Positions 26,135 to 34,857 are shown, numbered from the stretch's first letter. The stretch is DNA of 64,000 nt from Halalkalicoccus sp. NIPERK01 (GCF_030287405.1 NZ_JASVVV010000003.1:427116-491115), one strand, 5' to 3'. Numbers and translations are program-made. The notes: generated by a model not told the origin, from the letters alone.

Positions 26135-26761
26135 ATGCTCCCCCGGCGGCACGCCCGCTACTACCTCGAGAACGCCCCCAGTCTGGTCTGGTTGCTGGGC
26201 GTCAACGTGCTCGCGATGCTCGTCGGCGTGCGTTTCTACGTCGAGACCATGCCCGCGGTCCCGACGTTCCTGTGGCCCTTCTACCTCGACTCGCCGGCCG
26301 CGCTCTTTCTGGCGACGCTCTCGCTCGTGACGCTGCTCGGGAACCTCGGGAACCCGCTGGACGAGGTCCCGCAGAACCGCGCGCTCGCGTACCTCCACAC
26401 GCTCGCGTTCGTCTGGCTCGTCAAGTACGGCCTGTGGACGTTCCTCGCGCTCAACCTCGGCTTCTCTGCCTACTTTCCCGACCTCTACGACTACTGGTTC
26501 ATCGTCCTCACCCACCTGGCGTTCGTCCTCGAAGCCTACCTGATACCGCACTACGGGCGAACCACGAGGGGGGCACTCGGCCTCGCGCTCGCGGTGCTTC
26601 TGGCCAACGACGTCCTCGATTACGTTCTGGGGTATCACCCGCCGCTTCGCTACGACCCCGGACTCGTCCTCGCGCTCGCGACCGTCGGCCTCTCGTTCGT
26701 TTCGGTGTGGCTCGCCGCGCGGGCGTTCGACAGGCTGGAGCCTGCACCTGCAAGCCGGTAA
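26135..26761 (+). CDS. DUF1405 membrane protein
   Basis: This 208-residue protein has about six predicted TM helices, with WPFYLDSP, VKYGLWT, LTHLAFVLEAYLIP and NDVLDYVLG characteristic of DUF1405, found across archaea and Bacillus. The role is unknown. The acidic and His residues within TMs (LTHLAFVLEA, NDVLDY) suggest ion or proton handling, but this is weak. Confidence 0.8.
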   Translation: MLPRRHARYYLENAPSLVWLLGVNVLAMLVGVRFYVETMPAVPTFLWPFYLDSPAALFLATLSLVTLLGNLGNPLDEVPQNRALAYLHTLAFVWLVKYGLWTFLALNLGFSAYFPDLYDYWFIVLTHLAFVLEAYLIPHYGRTTRGALGLALAVLLANDVLDYVLGYHPPLRYDPGLVLALATVGLSFVSVWLAARAFDRLEPAPASR

Positions 26762-26812
26762 TGTGGAAACGGAGACACGCTTTTCAGTCCCCGTCGCTTA
26801 GCGTTCGAATAG

Positions 26813-27466
26813 ATGGACTCCGCGGCGTTGCTGGATCTCCTCGGGAACGAAAACCGGCGGCGGATCCTGCGTCTCCTCTCGCACAAACCCTGTTACGTCA
26901 CGGAGATCTCCGAGTACCTCGGCGTCAGCCCCAAGGCGGTGATCGACCACCTCCGAAAGCTCGAGGAGGCGGGGGTGGTCGAGAGCCGGGTCGACGACAA
27001 ACGCCGAAAGTACTTCCACATCGCGCGCAACCTCCGGCTGGAAGTGAGCGTCTCGCCCTACGGCTTCGCCTCGAAGAGCGCCTATCCCGCGAGTTCCAGC
27101 CTCGACATGACGAGTTCCTGTTCTCACCTCTCGATCAACGTCGCCGTCAGCGACGGCGGGGACGTCTGCGATCTGGCCGGCGAGTTGCGAACCCTCGAGG
27201 AACTCGAGGACGAACTCTCGCTCGCCCAGCGCTGGGTCCAGGGCCGCATCGCCGAGGCCCACGAACGCATCAGCGAGGCGATCGGCGACGCCGAGAACAG
27301 CCGGCTGTACGCCGCGGTCCTCTCGGCGATCGAGGGCGGAGCGACGGACGCCGAGACGATCGCCCGCGAGGCCGGCCTGCCCACGCCGGTCGCGGAGGAC
27401 GCCCTCTCGGTGCTCGCCGACAACGGGATCGTTCAGCGGACCGAGAAGGGCTGGGCGCTCGACTAG
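26813..27466 (+). CDS. ArsR/HTH-family transcriptional regulator
   Basis: This 217-residue protein has an N-terminal winged helix (NENRRRILRLLSHKPCYVTEISEYLGVSPKAVIDHLRKLEEAGVVESR, about 11-57) and a second HTH-like region at the C-terminus (DAETIAREAGLPTPVAEDALSVLADNGIVQR). A Cys/Ser-containing central part (SSLDMTSSCSHLSINV) could bind a ligand. The targets are not visible in the sequence. Convergent with the next membrane gene, overlapping stops at CTAG. Confidence 0.8.
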   Translation: MDSAALLDLLGNENRRRILRLLSHKPCYVTEISEYLGVSPKAVIDHLRKLEEAGVVESRVDDKRRKYFHIARNLRLEVSVSPYGFASKSAYPASSSLDMTSSCSHLSINVAVSDGGDVCDLAGELRTLEELEDELSLAQRWVQGRIAEAHERISEAIGDAENSRLYAAVLSAIEGGATDAETIAREAGLPTPVAEDALSVLADNGIVQRTEKGWALD

Positions 27467-27906
27467 AGGTCGCGGGTCAGCCCGTCGCGGAGGTCCGAGC
27501 CGAGGTAGGCCCCGAGCGCGCCGACCACGAGGCCGAGACCGGCCCCGAGCGCCGCGATCGGCAGGCCGCTGCCGACGACCATCCAGACGAGGTAGTCGAA
27601 CGCCGTCGAGAGCCCCAGTACCGCCGCACCCGCCGTTCCCGCCTCGGCCATCGGACGGTGTTCGCTCGCGACGCCGAGGACGAACGCGCCGACGAACGCG
27701 CCGAGCACGCCGCCGGCGACCGGCAGCGTCGCCCCGCCGACGAGCGTCCCCGCGGCGACGAGCGCGAGCGCGAGGAGAAAGCGCCGCGGCGAGAACAGCG
27801 TGCCGGCCCGCTCGCGGATCCGGGTGCCCCTCGAAGCGGACTCGCCGATGTCGACCTCGTGGTCCACGGGACGGGTCTCGGTCAGTTGGTCGGTTCGTTC
27901 CGCCAT
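27463..27906 (-). CDS. Small membrane protein, Gly/Ala-rich, unknown function
   Basis: This 147-residue protein has a hydrophilic N-terminal 40 residues, then about four Gly/Ala-rich hydrophobic helices (GVLGAFVGAFVLGVAS, ALGAGLGLVVGALGAYLGS). Low-complexity composition like this is common in haloarchaeal membrane proteins and gives no function. ATG 27906 is chosen; the upstream frame is not conserved-looking. It is divergent from gatD, about 90 bp away. Confidence 0.65.
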   Translation of the reverse strand: MAERTDQLTETRPVDHEVDIGESASRGTRIRERAGTLFSPRRFLLALALVAAGTLVGGATLPVAGGVLGAFVGAFVLGVASEHRPMAEAGTAGAAVLGLSTAFDYLVWMVVGSGLPIAALGAGLGLVVGALGAYLGSDLRDGLTRDL

Positions 27907-27995
27907 ACACACGCTCGTTTCCGTAGGAGCAAGGACCTTTCGACGGGGTCGGCCGAACGGATGCATTGAAGTCCGCTCGTCGGGAACCCAACTCC

Positions 27996-29243
27996 ATGAA
28001 CGCAGGCGACCGCGTCCGCGCGAGGCGGGCCGACACGACGTACGAGGGGGTCCTCCTGCCCTCCTCGAGCGAGGAGCACCTCGTCCTCAAACTCGACGGG
28101 GGGTACAACGTCGGGGTCGAACGCGAGCACGCGGAGGTCGAGGTGCTCGACCCCGGGGTCTACGAGATCGGCGGCGAGAGCGAGGGCGACAGCGAGGTCG
28201 CGTTCGACGACGACCTCCCCACCGTCTCGCTGATCTCGACGGGAGGGACGATCGCCTCGACCGTCGACTACCGAACCGGGGCCGTCACGGCGCAGTTCGA
28301 CGCCGAGGACGTCCTTCGGGCCGTTCCGGACCTCGCGGGGCTCGCGAACTACCGCGGGCGCGTGGTCGCGAACATCCTCTCGGAGAACATGACGCCCGAG
28401 ATCTGGCGGGACCTCGCTCGCGCGGTCTTCGAGGAGATCGAGGCCGGCGCCGACGGCGTGGTAGTCATGCACGGCACCGACACGATGCAGTTCTCCGCGA
28501 GCGCCCTCGCCTTCATGCTCGACACCCCCGTTCCGGTCGTGTTCACGGGCAGTCAGCGCTCGGCGGATCGGCCCTCATCCGACAACGTGATGAACGCGGT
28601 CTGTGCGGTCGAGGCCGCCAAGAGCGACCTCGCGGAGGTGCTCGTCTGCATGCACGCCACCGAGTCCGACGACCGGTGTGCGCTCCATCGCGGGTCCCGG
28701 GTCCGGAAGAACCACACCTCTCGGAGGGATGCCTTCGAAACCGTTGGACGAAAGCCCCTCGCGGAGATCGACTACGGGAGCCGCGAGATCACGGTCCGTC
28801 GTGAGCACGCGACGCGGGGCGAGCGCGATCCGGCGCTCTCTCCCGACCTCGAAGCCGACGTCGAACTCCTGAAATACACGCCCGGAACGGGGCCCGAGGC
28901 CCTTTCGATCGCCGAGGACAGCGCGGGCCTCGTGATCGAGGGCACGGGACTTGGCCACGTCCACACCGACTGGATCCCCCGGATCGAGGAGTTGGTCGAA
29001 TCGGGGACGCCGGTGGTGATGACCAGCCAGTGCATCGAGGGTCGAGTCTGTGACCGGGTCTACGACACCGGTCGAGACCTCCTCGAGGCGGGCACCATCG
29101 AGGCCGGCGACACCCTGCCCGGTACTGCCAAGGTCAAACTGATGTGGGCGCTCGCGAACGCCGAGTCGGTCGCCGAAGTGGACGAAACGATGCGGACGGA
29201 CCTCGCGGGCGAACTCACCGAGCGATCCGTGCCATGGAGTTGA
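27996..29243 (+). CDS. gatD: Glu-tRNA(Gln) amidotransferase subunit D
   Basis: This 415-residue protein has an N-terminal beta-barrel domain (about 1-70) and an asparaginase-type domain with the threonine motifs LISTGGTIAS and VVMHGTDTMQFSA, then FTGSQRSADRPSSDN. This is the archaeal GatD, which supplies ammonia to GatE for conversion of Glu-tRNA(Gln) to Gln-tRNA(Gln). gatE is not in the window. ATG 27996 gives the expected start of the barrel domain. The gene's end overlaps the GNAT gene start by 10 bp. Confidence 0.92.
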   Translation: MNAGDRVRARRADTTYEGVLLPSSSEEHLVLKLDGGYNVGVEREHAEVEVLDPGVYEIGGESEGDSEVAFDDDLPTVSLISTGGTIASTVDYRTGAVTAQFDAEDVLRAVPDLAGLANYRGRVVANILSENMTPEIWRDLARAVFEEIEAGADGVVVMHGTDTMQFSASALAFMLDTPVPVVFTGSQRSADRPSSDNVMNAVCAVEAAKSDLAEVLVCMHATESDDRCALHRGSRVRKNHTSRRDAFETVGRKPLAEIDYGSREITVRREHATRGERDPALSPDLEADVELLKYTPGTGPEALSIAEDSAGLVIEGTGLGHVHTDWIPRIEELVESGTPVVMTSQCIEGRVCDRVYDTGRDLLEAGTIEAGDTLPGTAKVKLMWALANAESVAEVDETMRTDLAGELTERSVPWS

Positions 29244-30136
29244 GGGAAGCACGACAGGAAGACCACGAGGCGGTCGCGACCTTCACCCGCGAGACGTGGC
29301 CCGACCGGGAGAGTGGCGATTACATCCCCGAGGTCTACCCCGAGTGGATCGAGGGCGAGGACAGACACACCCTGGTAGTCGATGCGGGCGACGACATCGC
29401 GGGAATCGTCCAGTGCGTGTTGCTCTCCGCGGACGAGGCCTGGTGCCAGGGGATGCGCGTCAACCCCGAGTTTCGGGGAGCGGACGTCTCGAAACGGCTG
29501 AGCTACGGGGCGTTCGACTGGGCGCGCGAGCGGGGCGCGCTCGTCGCGCGCAACATGGTCTTCTCGTGGAACGCTGTCGGACTCGGCCAGTCCCGATCCG
29601 TGGGGTTCGACCCCGTCACCGAGTTCCGCTGGGCGCATCCCGAGCCGAATCCCGACGCCGAACCCGTCCTCGAAACCGTCGCCGATCCGGCCGCCGCGTG
29701 GCGTGCGTGGGCCGAGGGCGACGCCCGCGAGCACCTACGAGGGTTGGCGCTGGACGCCGACGAGTCGTGGGCGGTGCGCGAACTCACGCGGGCGGACCTC
29801 GAACGCGCGGCCGAGGAATCGTCGGTCCTCGCCGTTCGGGACGACGGCCTGCGGGGAATGGCCTACCGGAGTCGGACCTACGAGCGCGAGCAGGAGGGCG
29901 AAACGGAACGGTGGGCGGAGTACGGCGTCGGCTCCTGGGAGGACCTCCCGGCCGCCCGCGCGCTGTTCGCCGCGATCGCCCGCGACGCCGCCGCGGTCGG
30001 CGCGGACCGAACACGGGTGTTGATCCCCGAGACCCCCCGTGCGGTATCGGACGCCGCCTACGCACGCGTCGGGGTCGCCGACGAACCCGACTTCGTGCTG
30101 GGCGCGGACCTCACCGCTGCCCGGACCCGCCGCTGA
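29234..30136 (+). CDS. GNAT-family N-acetyltransferase
   Basis: This 300-residue protein has an N-terminal GNAT domain: MELREARQEDHEAVATFTRETWPD, then the acetyl-CoA loop region MRVNPEFRGADVSKRLSYGAFDWARERGA. The C-terminal half is a second, more diverged GNAT-like domain. The substrate is unknown. The start (29234) lies within the end of gatD, so the two are likely co-transcribed. Its 3' end overlaps the convergent SAMP1-like gene by 26 bp. Confidence 0.8.
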   Translation: MELREARQEDHEAVATFTRETWPDRESGDYIPEVYPEWIEGEDRHTLVVDAGDDIAGIVQCVLLSADEAWCQGMRVNPEFRGADVSKRLSYGAFDWARERGALVARNMVFSWNAVGLGQSRSVGFDPVTEFRWAHPEPNPDAEPVLETVADPAAAWRAWAEGDAREHLRGLALDADESWAVRELTRADLERAAEESSVLAVRDDGLRGMAYRSRTYEREQEGETERWAEYGVGSWEDLPAARALFAAIARDAAAVGADRTRVLIPETPRAVSDAAYARVGVADEPDFVLGADLTAARTRR

Positions 30137-30401
30137 CGGGCGGAAACAGCGCGAGTTCGTCGCCCGCCTCGAGTTCCGTCTCCAGCCCCGACTCCTGTGT
30201 GAACACGTTCGAGCCGTTGCGAAGCAGGTTGATGTGATCCTCGAGTTCGCCCTCGTCGTCGAGCACGCGTTCCTCGAGTTCCGGGTGGGATTCGAGCAGC
30301 GCCTCCAGCGCCTCCCCGACCGTGTCGCCGGGCCCGGCGTCGACCGCGATCCGTTTCCCGCCCGCTAGCTCCGCCAGGTCGGCGAAGAGTTTCCACTCCA
30401 T
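30111..30401 (-). CDS. samp1: SAMP1-like ubiquitin-like small modifier (MoaD/ThiS fold) with C-terminal tail
   Basis: This 96-residue beta-grasp protein starts MEWKLFADLAELAG and matches Haloferax SAMP1, which is attached to target lysines through its C-terminal diglycine. Motifs EDHINLLRNGS and GDELALFPPVSGG are present, but the diglycine is at residues 91-92 and four residues (SGQR) follow before the stop. Characterised SAMP1 ends in GG, so this form would need trimming, or may not be conjugated. It may instead act in molybdopterin synthesis (MoaD role), which also needs a free terminal GG. ATG 30401 is chosen over 30416. Confidence 0.8.
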   Translation of the reverse strand: MEWKLFADLAELAGGKRIAVDAGPGDTVGEALEALLESHPELEERVLDDEGELEDHINLLRNGSNVFTQESGLETELEAGDELALFPPVSGGSGQR

Positions 30402-30464
30402 ACCCGTACTCGCCACCCGGGCCGAATGAGCGTTCCGCTCGCCCCCTCGTCACACGCCACCACG

Positions 30465-30526
30465 CCACATTATGTGGTTATATAACACACTTACGCATTA
30501 TCCGATATATGGACTAGGTTTATATT
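30465..30526 (+). promoter_or_regulatory. Promoter of 30549 gene with nested palindromes
   Basis: Within this AT-rich stretch: a perfect palindrome CCACAT-T-ATGTGG (30465-30477), then GTTATATAAC (30477-30486, also perfect), and a TATA-like TTTATATT (30519-30526) centred about 26 nt before the ATG at 30549, implying a leaderless transcript. The palindromes are candidate binding sites for the adjacent winged-helix protein or another regulator, and lie also upstream of the divergent SAMP1-like gene. Confidence 0.5.
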
Positions 30527-30548
30527 GGATGGCAGACAGCATTCGGGT

Positions 30549-30776
30549 ATGAGCACGGCAACACTCACTCACGACCGCACCGAGATCCCGACCGAAATCG
30601 AATCAGCCGGTTCGAAACTCGTCTACCTCTACCTGCACACCGCCGGCGAGGCCACCATCGAGGAACTGCAGTCCTCGCTCGGCATGAAACAGCTCGCGCT
30701 GTTCCCCGTCCTCGATACGCTCTCGAGCGAGGGGTTCGTCGCCCGCGAGGGCGAGCGCTACGCCGTCGCGGCCTGA
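30549..30776 (+). CDS. Small winged-helix (TrmB/MarR-like) DNA-binding protein
   Basis: This 75-residue protein is essentially one winged helix: SKLVYLYLHTAGEATIEELQSSLGMKQLALFPVLDTLSSEGFVAREGERYAVAA. The MKQLALFPVLDTL recognition helix and the following wing are clear. There is no effector domain. It could be a single-domain repressor or adaptor. Its 3' end overlaps the convergent membrane RCK_C gene by 19 bp. Confidence 0.75.
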   Translation: MSTATLTHDRTEIPTEIESAGSKLVYLYLHTAGEATIEELQSSLGMKQLALFPVLDTLSSEGFVAREGERYAVAA

Positions 30777-31831
30777 TCGAGCACGTAGACGACCTCGCCT
30801 TCTTCGAGTCGGCGGTCGGGATCTGGCAGCGCCTCGAACCGCTCGCCGCCGACCGCCAGCACGACGCCCTCGTGTTCTCTTACCCGGGTTCCCGCCAGCG
30901 CCGCGTCGGCGCGGCGCTCGTTCACGCCCGACCGGAACAGCGCGCGTGCGCTCCGTTCGGCGCCGTTTCCCTCCGCCAGCGTCACCAGCCGGTACTCTCC
31001 GGGGGGAAGCGGCGTCAGGGACGATTCGAGGGCGACGGTGGCGGCCTCGTCGCTCGCGTCCCGGAGTTCGCCCGTCGCGACCCGCTCGCCCTCGCGCCAG
31101 AGTTGGACCGTGTCGCCGGGGCTCGCACCCGGGGCCGGATCGGCGTGGATCGCGAGCGCGGCCGTTCCCGGCGCGAGGCGCGGGCCGAGCCCCGACGCAC
31201 GTAACCCGACCGCGAGGTCCGTCACCGTTCCATCCGTGCCGATCTCGCAGTCGACGTGGCCGATCCCGTGGTCGTCGGCCAGCCGGGTTTCGAGGCGCTC
31301 GTGGAGCTCCGCGACGGTCAGCCCCCGCGGGAAGACGAGCGTCGCGCCCGCTAGCTCCTCTTTGGTCTCCTCGGGAATCGGCTCGTAGCCCGGCGCGTCC
31401 TCGACCGTCGCCGGGAGCGTGACGGTGATCACGCGCCCGACGGCCTTCACGAGCGGGCTGACCTCGCCCTCGACCGAGCGTGCCCCCGCGAGCACCGAGG
31501 AGTTCGCCGCGAGCCGATCGCCCACCCGCCGCCCGACGTCGGCCGCCCCCGCGCTCGCGGCGAACGCGAGGACGTTGCGCACCGCACGCGTCGTCGCGAG
31601 CGGATCGGTTCCGGTGTCGACGTACTGGGTCAGCGCGACGACCGTGTTGAGCCAGACCGCGACCGCGCTCAGCCCGACGAGCACGCCCAGCCGCGCGGGC
31701 ATCGTCTCCCGGGCGTAGAGGCGGTAGCCCGCCGCGACCGTCCCCGTGACCGCCCCCGAGAGGACCGCCAGGCCGAGGACGCGGACGGCGATCGAGACCA
31801 GGGTCCCGACCTCCGTCTGGAACGGGATCAC
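30758..31831 (-). CDS. Membrane-anchored RCK_C (TrkA-C) protein, paralogue B
   Basis: This 357-residue protein has two or three N-terminal TM helices (about 8-28, 48-68, weaker 85-100), a central beta-rich domain (YEPIPEETKEELAGATLVFPRGLTVAELHERLETRL...) and a C-terminal RCK_C-like domain (about 300-355). It is a paralogue of the next gene upstream (31878). RCK_C domains bind small ligands and gate transporters; here the domain seems tethered to the membrane without an obvious pore. GTG 31831 is preferred since no ATG sits before the first helix. The function as transporter subunit is inferred from the cluster. Confidence 0.7.
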   Translation of the reverse strand: MIPFQTEVGTLVSIAVRVLGLAVLSGAVTGTVAAGYRLYARETMPARLGVLVGLSAVAVWLNTVVALTQYVDTGTDPLATTRAVRNVLAFAASAGAADVGRRVGDRLAANSSVLAGARSVEGEVSPLVKAVGRVITVTLPATVEDAPGYEPIPEETKEELAGATLVFPRGLTVAELHERLETRLADDHGIGHVDCEIGTDGTVTDLAVGLRASGLGPRLAPGTAALAIHADPAPGASPGDTVQLWREGERVATGELRDASDEAATVALESSLTPLPPGEYRLVTLAEGNGAERSARALFRSGVNERRADAALAGTRVREHEGVVLAVGGERFEALPDPDRRLEEGEVVYVLDQAATA

Positions 31832-31877
31832 GCGACCACCTCCGGACCGTCGTCCGGCGTAATCGCGCTCACTCCGT

Positions 31878-32990
31878 TCACGCGACCACCTCCCGAAGCC
31901 CCCGCAGCGCGTCGGGGGTGCCGACCGCGAGCAGTTCCTCGCCCGCCCGGACGCGGACGGGTCCGTCGGGCACCCGTAGCCCGGCGGGTCCACGCACCGC
32001 GAACACCTGTGCGCCGGTCTCGCTCCGAAGGGCCGTCGGATCCACAGTCCGCGAGCGCACGGACTCGAGCGTTCGAACCCGTAGCCCGGCCGCCTTGAGC
32101 CGGGCGAGCAGGTCCCGCCCGTTCGCCTCCCCGAGGACGGCGACCCGGACCTCCTCGGCCGCGAGCACCGCCTCGACCTCGCCCGGCGAGACGGCGACGG
32201 TCAGCCGTCTCGTCGGGCGGTCGTCGTCCTCCGACGGCTCCCCGACGCCGAGGACGTGGCCCTCGACGGTCGTTTCGGGCAGCCAGAGGAGCGCCCGGTC
32301 GCCCCGGTCGGCGCCCGCGGGGACCAGCGTTTCGACCGAGACCGCCCGCTGGCCCGCCGGCACGCGTCGGGAGAACCCGCCGAGGGCGGGGGCGGCCGCG
32401 ACCGTCGCGTTCGCGCGGCGGTCGAGCGAGACGCTCACCGTCTCGAGGTCGTACGACGAGCGCAGGCGATCGCGCACGCGCGTTTCGAGTTCCGACAGCG
32501 GCAGGTCGGCGGGCAGCGAGAACCGCTCGCCCTCGAGTTTCTCGCGCACCCCCGCGGGGAGGGGCGGGTACCCCTCGACGTCCTCGACGTTCGTCACGCG
32601 CACGCGAACCTGTCCGAACCGGCCGACCCGGTCGACGACCTCGCCCGAGAGCGTCCGCCGGCGGATGGATTCGAGGGTGATCCGCCGCGGGAACGCCTCG
32701 CCCATCTTGTCGCCCTGGTTGTGCGCCCAGAAGGAGGCCATCAGCACGACCAGCGCCGCGACCACTCCCACCGGGGTCTCGGAGATGGCGGGATCGAGCA
32801 GGCCGAGCAACCCCCCCGAGACGCCGGCGATCGCCGCCGCGACGACGACGACACCCAGCCCGGGGACGGTGACGCCGGTGACGTAACGAAACGAGAAGCC
32901 GAGCGCCCACGAGACGAGCGCGGGCAACACGCCCGTGAGGGCGCCGAGATACAGCCCCACGAGGACCTGTGCGAGGATCGAGTCGGGCAT
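31878..32990 (-). CDS. Membrane-anchored RCK_C (TrkA-C) protein, paralogue A
   Basis: This 370-residue protein has three N-terminal TM helices (about 6-30, 43-66, 73-93), a loop FWAHNQGDKMGEAFPRRITLESIRRRTLSG, and then soluble beta domains (GYPPLPAGVREKLEGERFSLPADLPLSELETRVRDRL...) ending in an RCK_C domain (AVRGPAGLRVPDGPVRVRAGEELLAVGTPDALRGL). It shares the central and C-terminal domains with the downstream paralogue. The start may be ATG 32990 (GGGAG 9 nt before it) or ATG 33017. Forms an operon with the KhtT-like gene upstream. Confidence 0.7.
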   Translation of the reverse strand: MPDSILAQVLVGLYLGALTGVLPALVSWALGFSFRYVTGVTVPGLGVVVVAAAIAGVSGGLLGLLDPAISETPVGVVAALVVLMASFWAHNQGDKMGEAFPRRITLESIRRRTLSGEVVDRVGRFGQVRVRVTNVEDVEGYPPLPAGVREKLEGERFSLPADLPLSELETRVRDRLRSSYDLETVSVSLDRRANATVAAAPALGGFSRRVPAGQRAVSVETLVPAGADRGDRALLWLPETTVEGHVLGVGEPSEDDDRPTRRLTVAVSPGEVEAVLAAEEVRVAVLGEANGRDLLARLKAAGLRVRTLESVRSRTVDPTALRSETGAQVFAVRGPAGLRVPDGPVRVRAGEELLAVGTPDALRGLREVVA

Positions 32991-33028
32991 GAAGAGTCGC
33001 TCCCGGCGACCGACCATAGGCCTGTCGA

Positions 33029-33508
33029 CTACTCCAGCAGGTTCTCGAGTTCGGTCTGGTTCTCGCGGGTGCCGACGGCGACGGCGACGTCGCCCGCACG
33101 GAGCGTGAAGTCGGCCTCCGGGCTGGCGAAGACCTCCTCGCCGCGCTCGACCGCGATGATCGTCGCGCCGGTCCGTCTCCGAATGTCGCTCTCCTCGAGC
33201 GTCTCCCCGACGACCGGGCTGTCTCGCTCGAGGGTGTACCACTCGAGGATGACGCCCTCGCCGAGCGTCGTCTCCGGCGCCTGGGTTCGGACCGGCTGGA
33301 AGAACGCCCCTTCGAGGATCGACCCCACGACCCGGGACTCCCGATCGGTCAGGTCGAGCAGTTCCTCCCCGTCGGCGTCGGGCGACTCCCGATAGAACAG
33401 TTCGCGCCGGCCGCTGTTGTGAATGACGACGACGGCGACACCTCCCTCCTCGAGTTCGACCTCGAAGCGCTTGCCGACCCCCGGCAGGTCCGTTTCCGAG
33501 ACGTCCAT
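33029..33508 (-). CDS. RCK_C-domain regulatory subunit of a cation:proton antiporter (KhtT-like)
   Basis: This 159-residue protein starts MDVSETDLPGVGKRFEVELEEGG, the N-terminal domain seen in KhtT-type subunits, and has a C-terminal RCK_C domain (about 75-155) with LERDSPVVGETLEESDIRRRTGATIIAVERG and LRAGDVAVAVGTREN. KhtT gates the KhtU K+/H+ antiporter in response to ligands such as c-di-AMP. A CPA2 antiporter without its own RCK domain (33640) lies divergently next to it, the natural partner. Confidence 0.85.
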   Translation of the reverse strand: MDVSETDLPGVGKRFEVELEEGGVAVVVIHNSGRRELFYRESPDADGEELLDLTDRESRVVGSILEGAFFQPVRTQAPETTLGEGVILEWYTLERDSPVVGETLEESDIRRRTGATIIAVERGEEVFASPEADFTLRAGDVAVAVGTRENQTELENLLE

Positions 33509-33639
33509 GCTCCGATTGTCGTCCTCGACCCTATAAATGTGGGACCCCTCGATCGGATGGAAAGGCTATTCCCCGGCCTCCCGAATCGGGTAGACATGTA
33601 CCGTCGGCCGAGCGCCCGTCTCTTTCCGCGTCGCTGAGT

Positions 33640-34857
33640 ATGGCCGTCGAGAACCACCTGCTGGACGTCGGGATCATGTTCGCTGCGGTCGCCTCCGCCG
33701 GCGTCGTCGCCAACCGGGCCGATCAGTCGGTGATCCCCTTCTACATCCTGATCGGCATGCTGCTGGGGCCACACGTCCTCGGGGCGTTCGGCCTCCCGTT
33801 CGTCGAGGAGACCACCTTCGTCGAGGTCGGAGCCGAACTCGGCATCGTCTTCCTGCTGTTCTTCCTCGGCCTGGAGTTCAACATCGACCGACTGATCGAG
33901 AACAAGGACCGCATCGGCCGGGCCGGCACCATCGACCTCGGGATCAACTTCGGGGTCGGGCTCGTCCTCGGCTACCTCGTCTTCGGGTCCCTCCTGCCCG
34001 CCCTGTTGATCGCCGGGATCGTCTACATCTCTTCGAGTGCCATCATCACCAAGTCGCTGATCGACCTGGGCTGGATCGCCAACCAGGAGAGCGACCCCAT
34101 GCTCGGGACGCTGGTCTACGAGGACCTCTTCATCGCGGTCTATCTGTCGATCGTCTCGGCGCTCGTTCTGGGCGGCGGCGACGTGAGCGAGGCCGTCGAG
34201 TCCGTGGGCCTCGCGATGGGCTTCATCCTCGTGTTGCTCCTCGTGGTTTACTTCGGGACGGCGTGGTTCGAGCGCGCGCTCCACACCCCCTCGAACGAGT
34301 TCTTCGTCCTGCGGGCGATCGGGATCACGGTCCTCGTCGCCGGGGCGGCGCTGGCCGCCGGGGTGAGCGAGGCCGTCGCGGCCTTCTTCATCGGGATGGC
34401 CTTCAGCTCCACGAACTACGTCGACGAACTCGAACACAATTTGGAGGCGATCCGTGACACCTTCGCCGCGGTCTTCTTCTTCTGGATCGGCCTCGTCACC
34501 GATCCCCTGTTGTTCCCGGCGGTCGCCGGGCTGGTCGGGCTCGCCGTCCTCCTCACGACGCCGACGAAGCTCGTAAGCGGCTTTCTCGCGGGCCGGGTCT
34601 ACGACCTCGACGACCGGCGCTCGACGCGGGTCGGGTTGGGCATGGTCACCCGGGGGGAGTTCTCGCTGATCATCGCCACCGTCGCCGTCGGCGGCGCGGG
34701 CGTGACGCTCCCCGAGACGACGGCAAACACGATCCAGGCGTTCGCGGTGGGCTACGTCCTCGTCATGAGCATCCTCGGGACGACCCTGATGCGGTATTCG
34801 AGCGTCTTCGAGGACCGTGTGATCTCCAGATTATCGAACGAACCGACGCAGGCGTGA
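33640..34857 (+). CDS. Cation:proton antiporter, CPA2 family (no fused RCK)
   Basis: This 405-residue protein is a full CPA2 membrane domain (about 12-13 TM), with the conserved ILIGMLLGPHVLGAFGLPF, FLLFFLGLEFNIDRLIENK, SSSAIITKSL and a late RGEFSLIIATVAVGGAG. It likely exchanges K+ or Na+ for protons. The lack of a C-terminal RCK or Usp domain fits use of the separate RCK_C subunit encoded divergently at 33029. It is followed in the same direction by two larger CPA2 proteins (47-bp gap, then an 8-bp overlap), probably one operon. Confidence 0.88.
   Translation: MAVENHLLDVGIMFAAVASAGVVANRADQSVIPFYILIGMLLGPHVLGAFGLPFVEETTFVEVGAELGIVFLLFFLGLEFNIDRLIENKDRIGRAGTIDLGINFGVGLVLGYLVFGSLLPALLIAGIVYISSSAIITKSLIDLGWIANQESDPMLGTLVYEDLFIAVYLSIVSALVLGGGDVSEAVESVGLAMGFILVLLLVVYFGTAWFERALHTPSNEFFVLRAIGITVLVAGAALAAGVSEAVAAFFIGMAFSSTNYVDELEHNLEAIRDTFAAVFFFWIGLVTDPLLFPAVAGLVGLAVLLTTPTKLVSGFLAGRVYDLDDRRSTRVGLGMVTRGEFSLIIATVAVGGAGVTLPETTANTIQAFAVGYVLVMSILGTTLMRYSSVFEDRVISRLSNEPTQA

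Noticed and set aside
30111..30401. Frameshift explaining the residues after the diglycine
   Set aside because: The frame is intact through GG and SGQR to TGA; no single-base indel restores a stop directly after GG.
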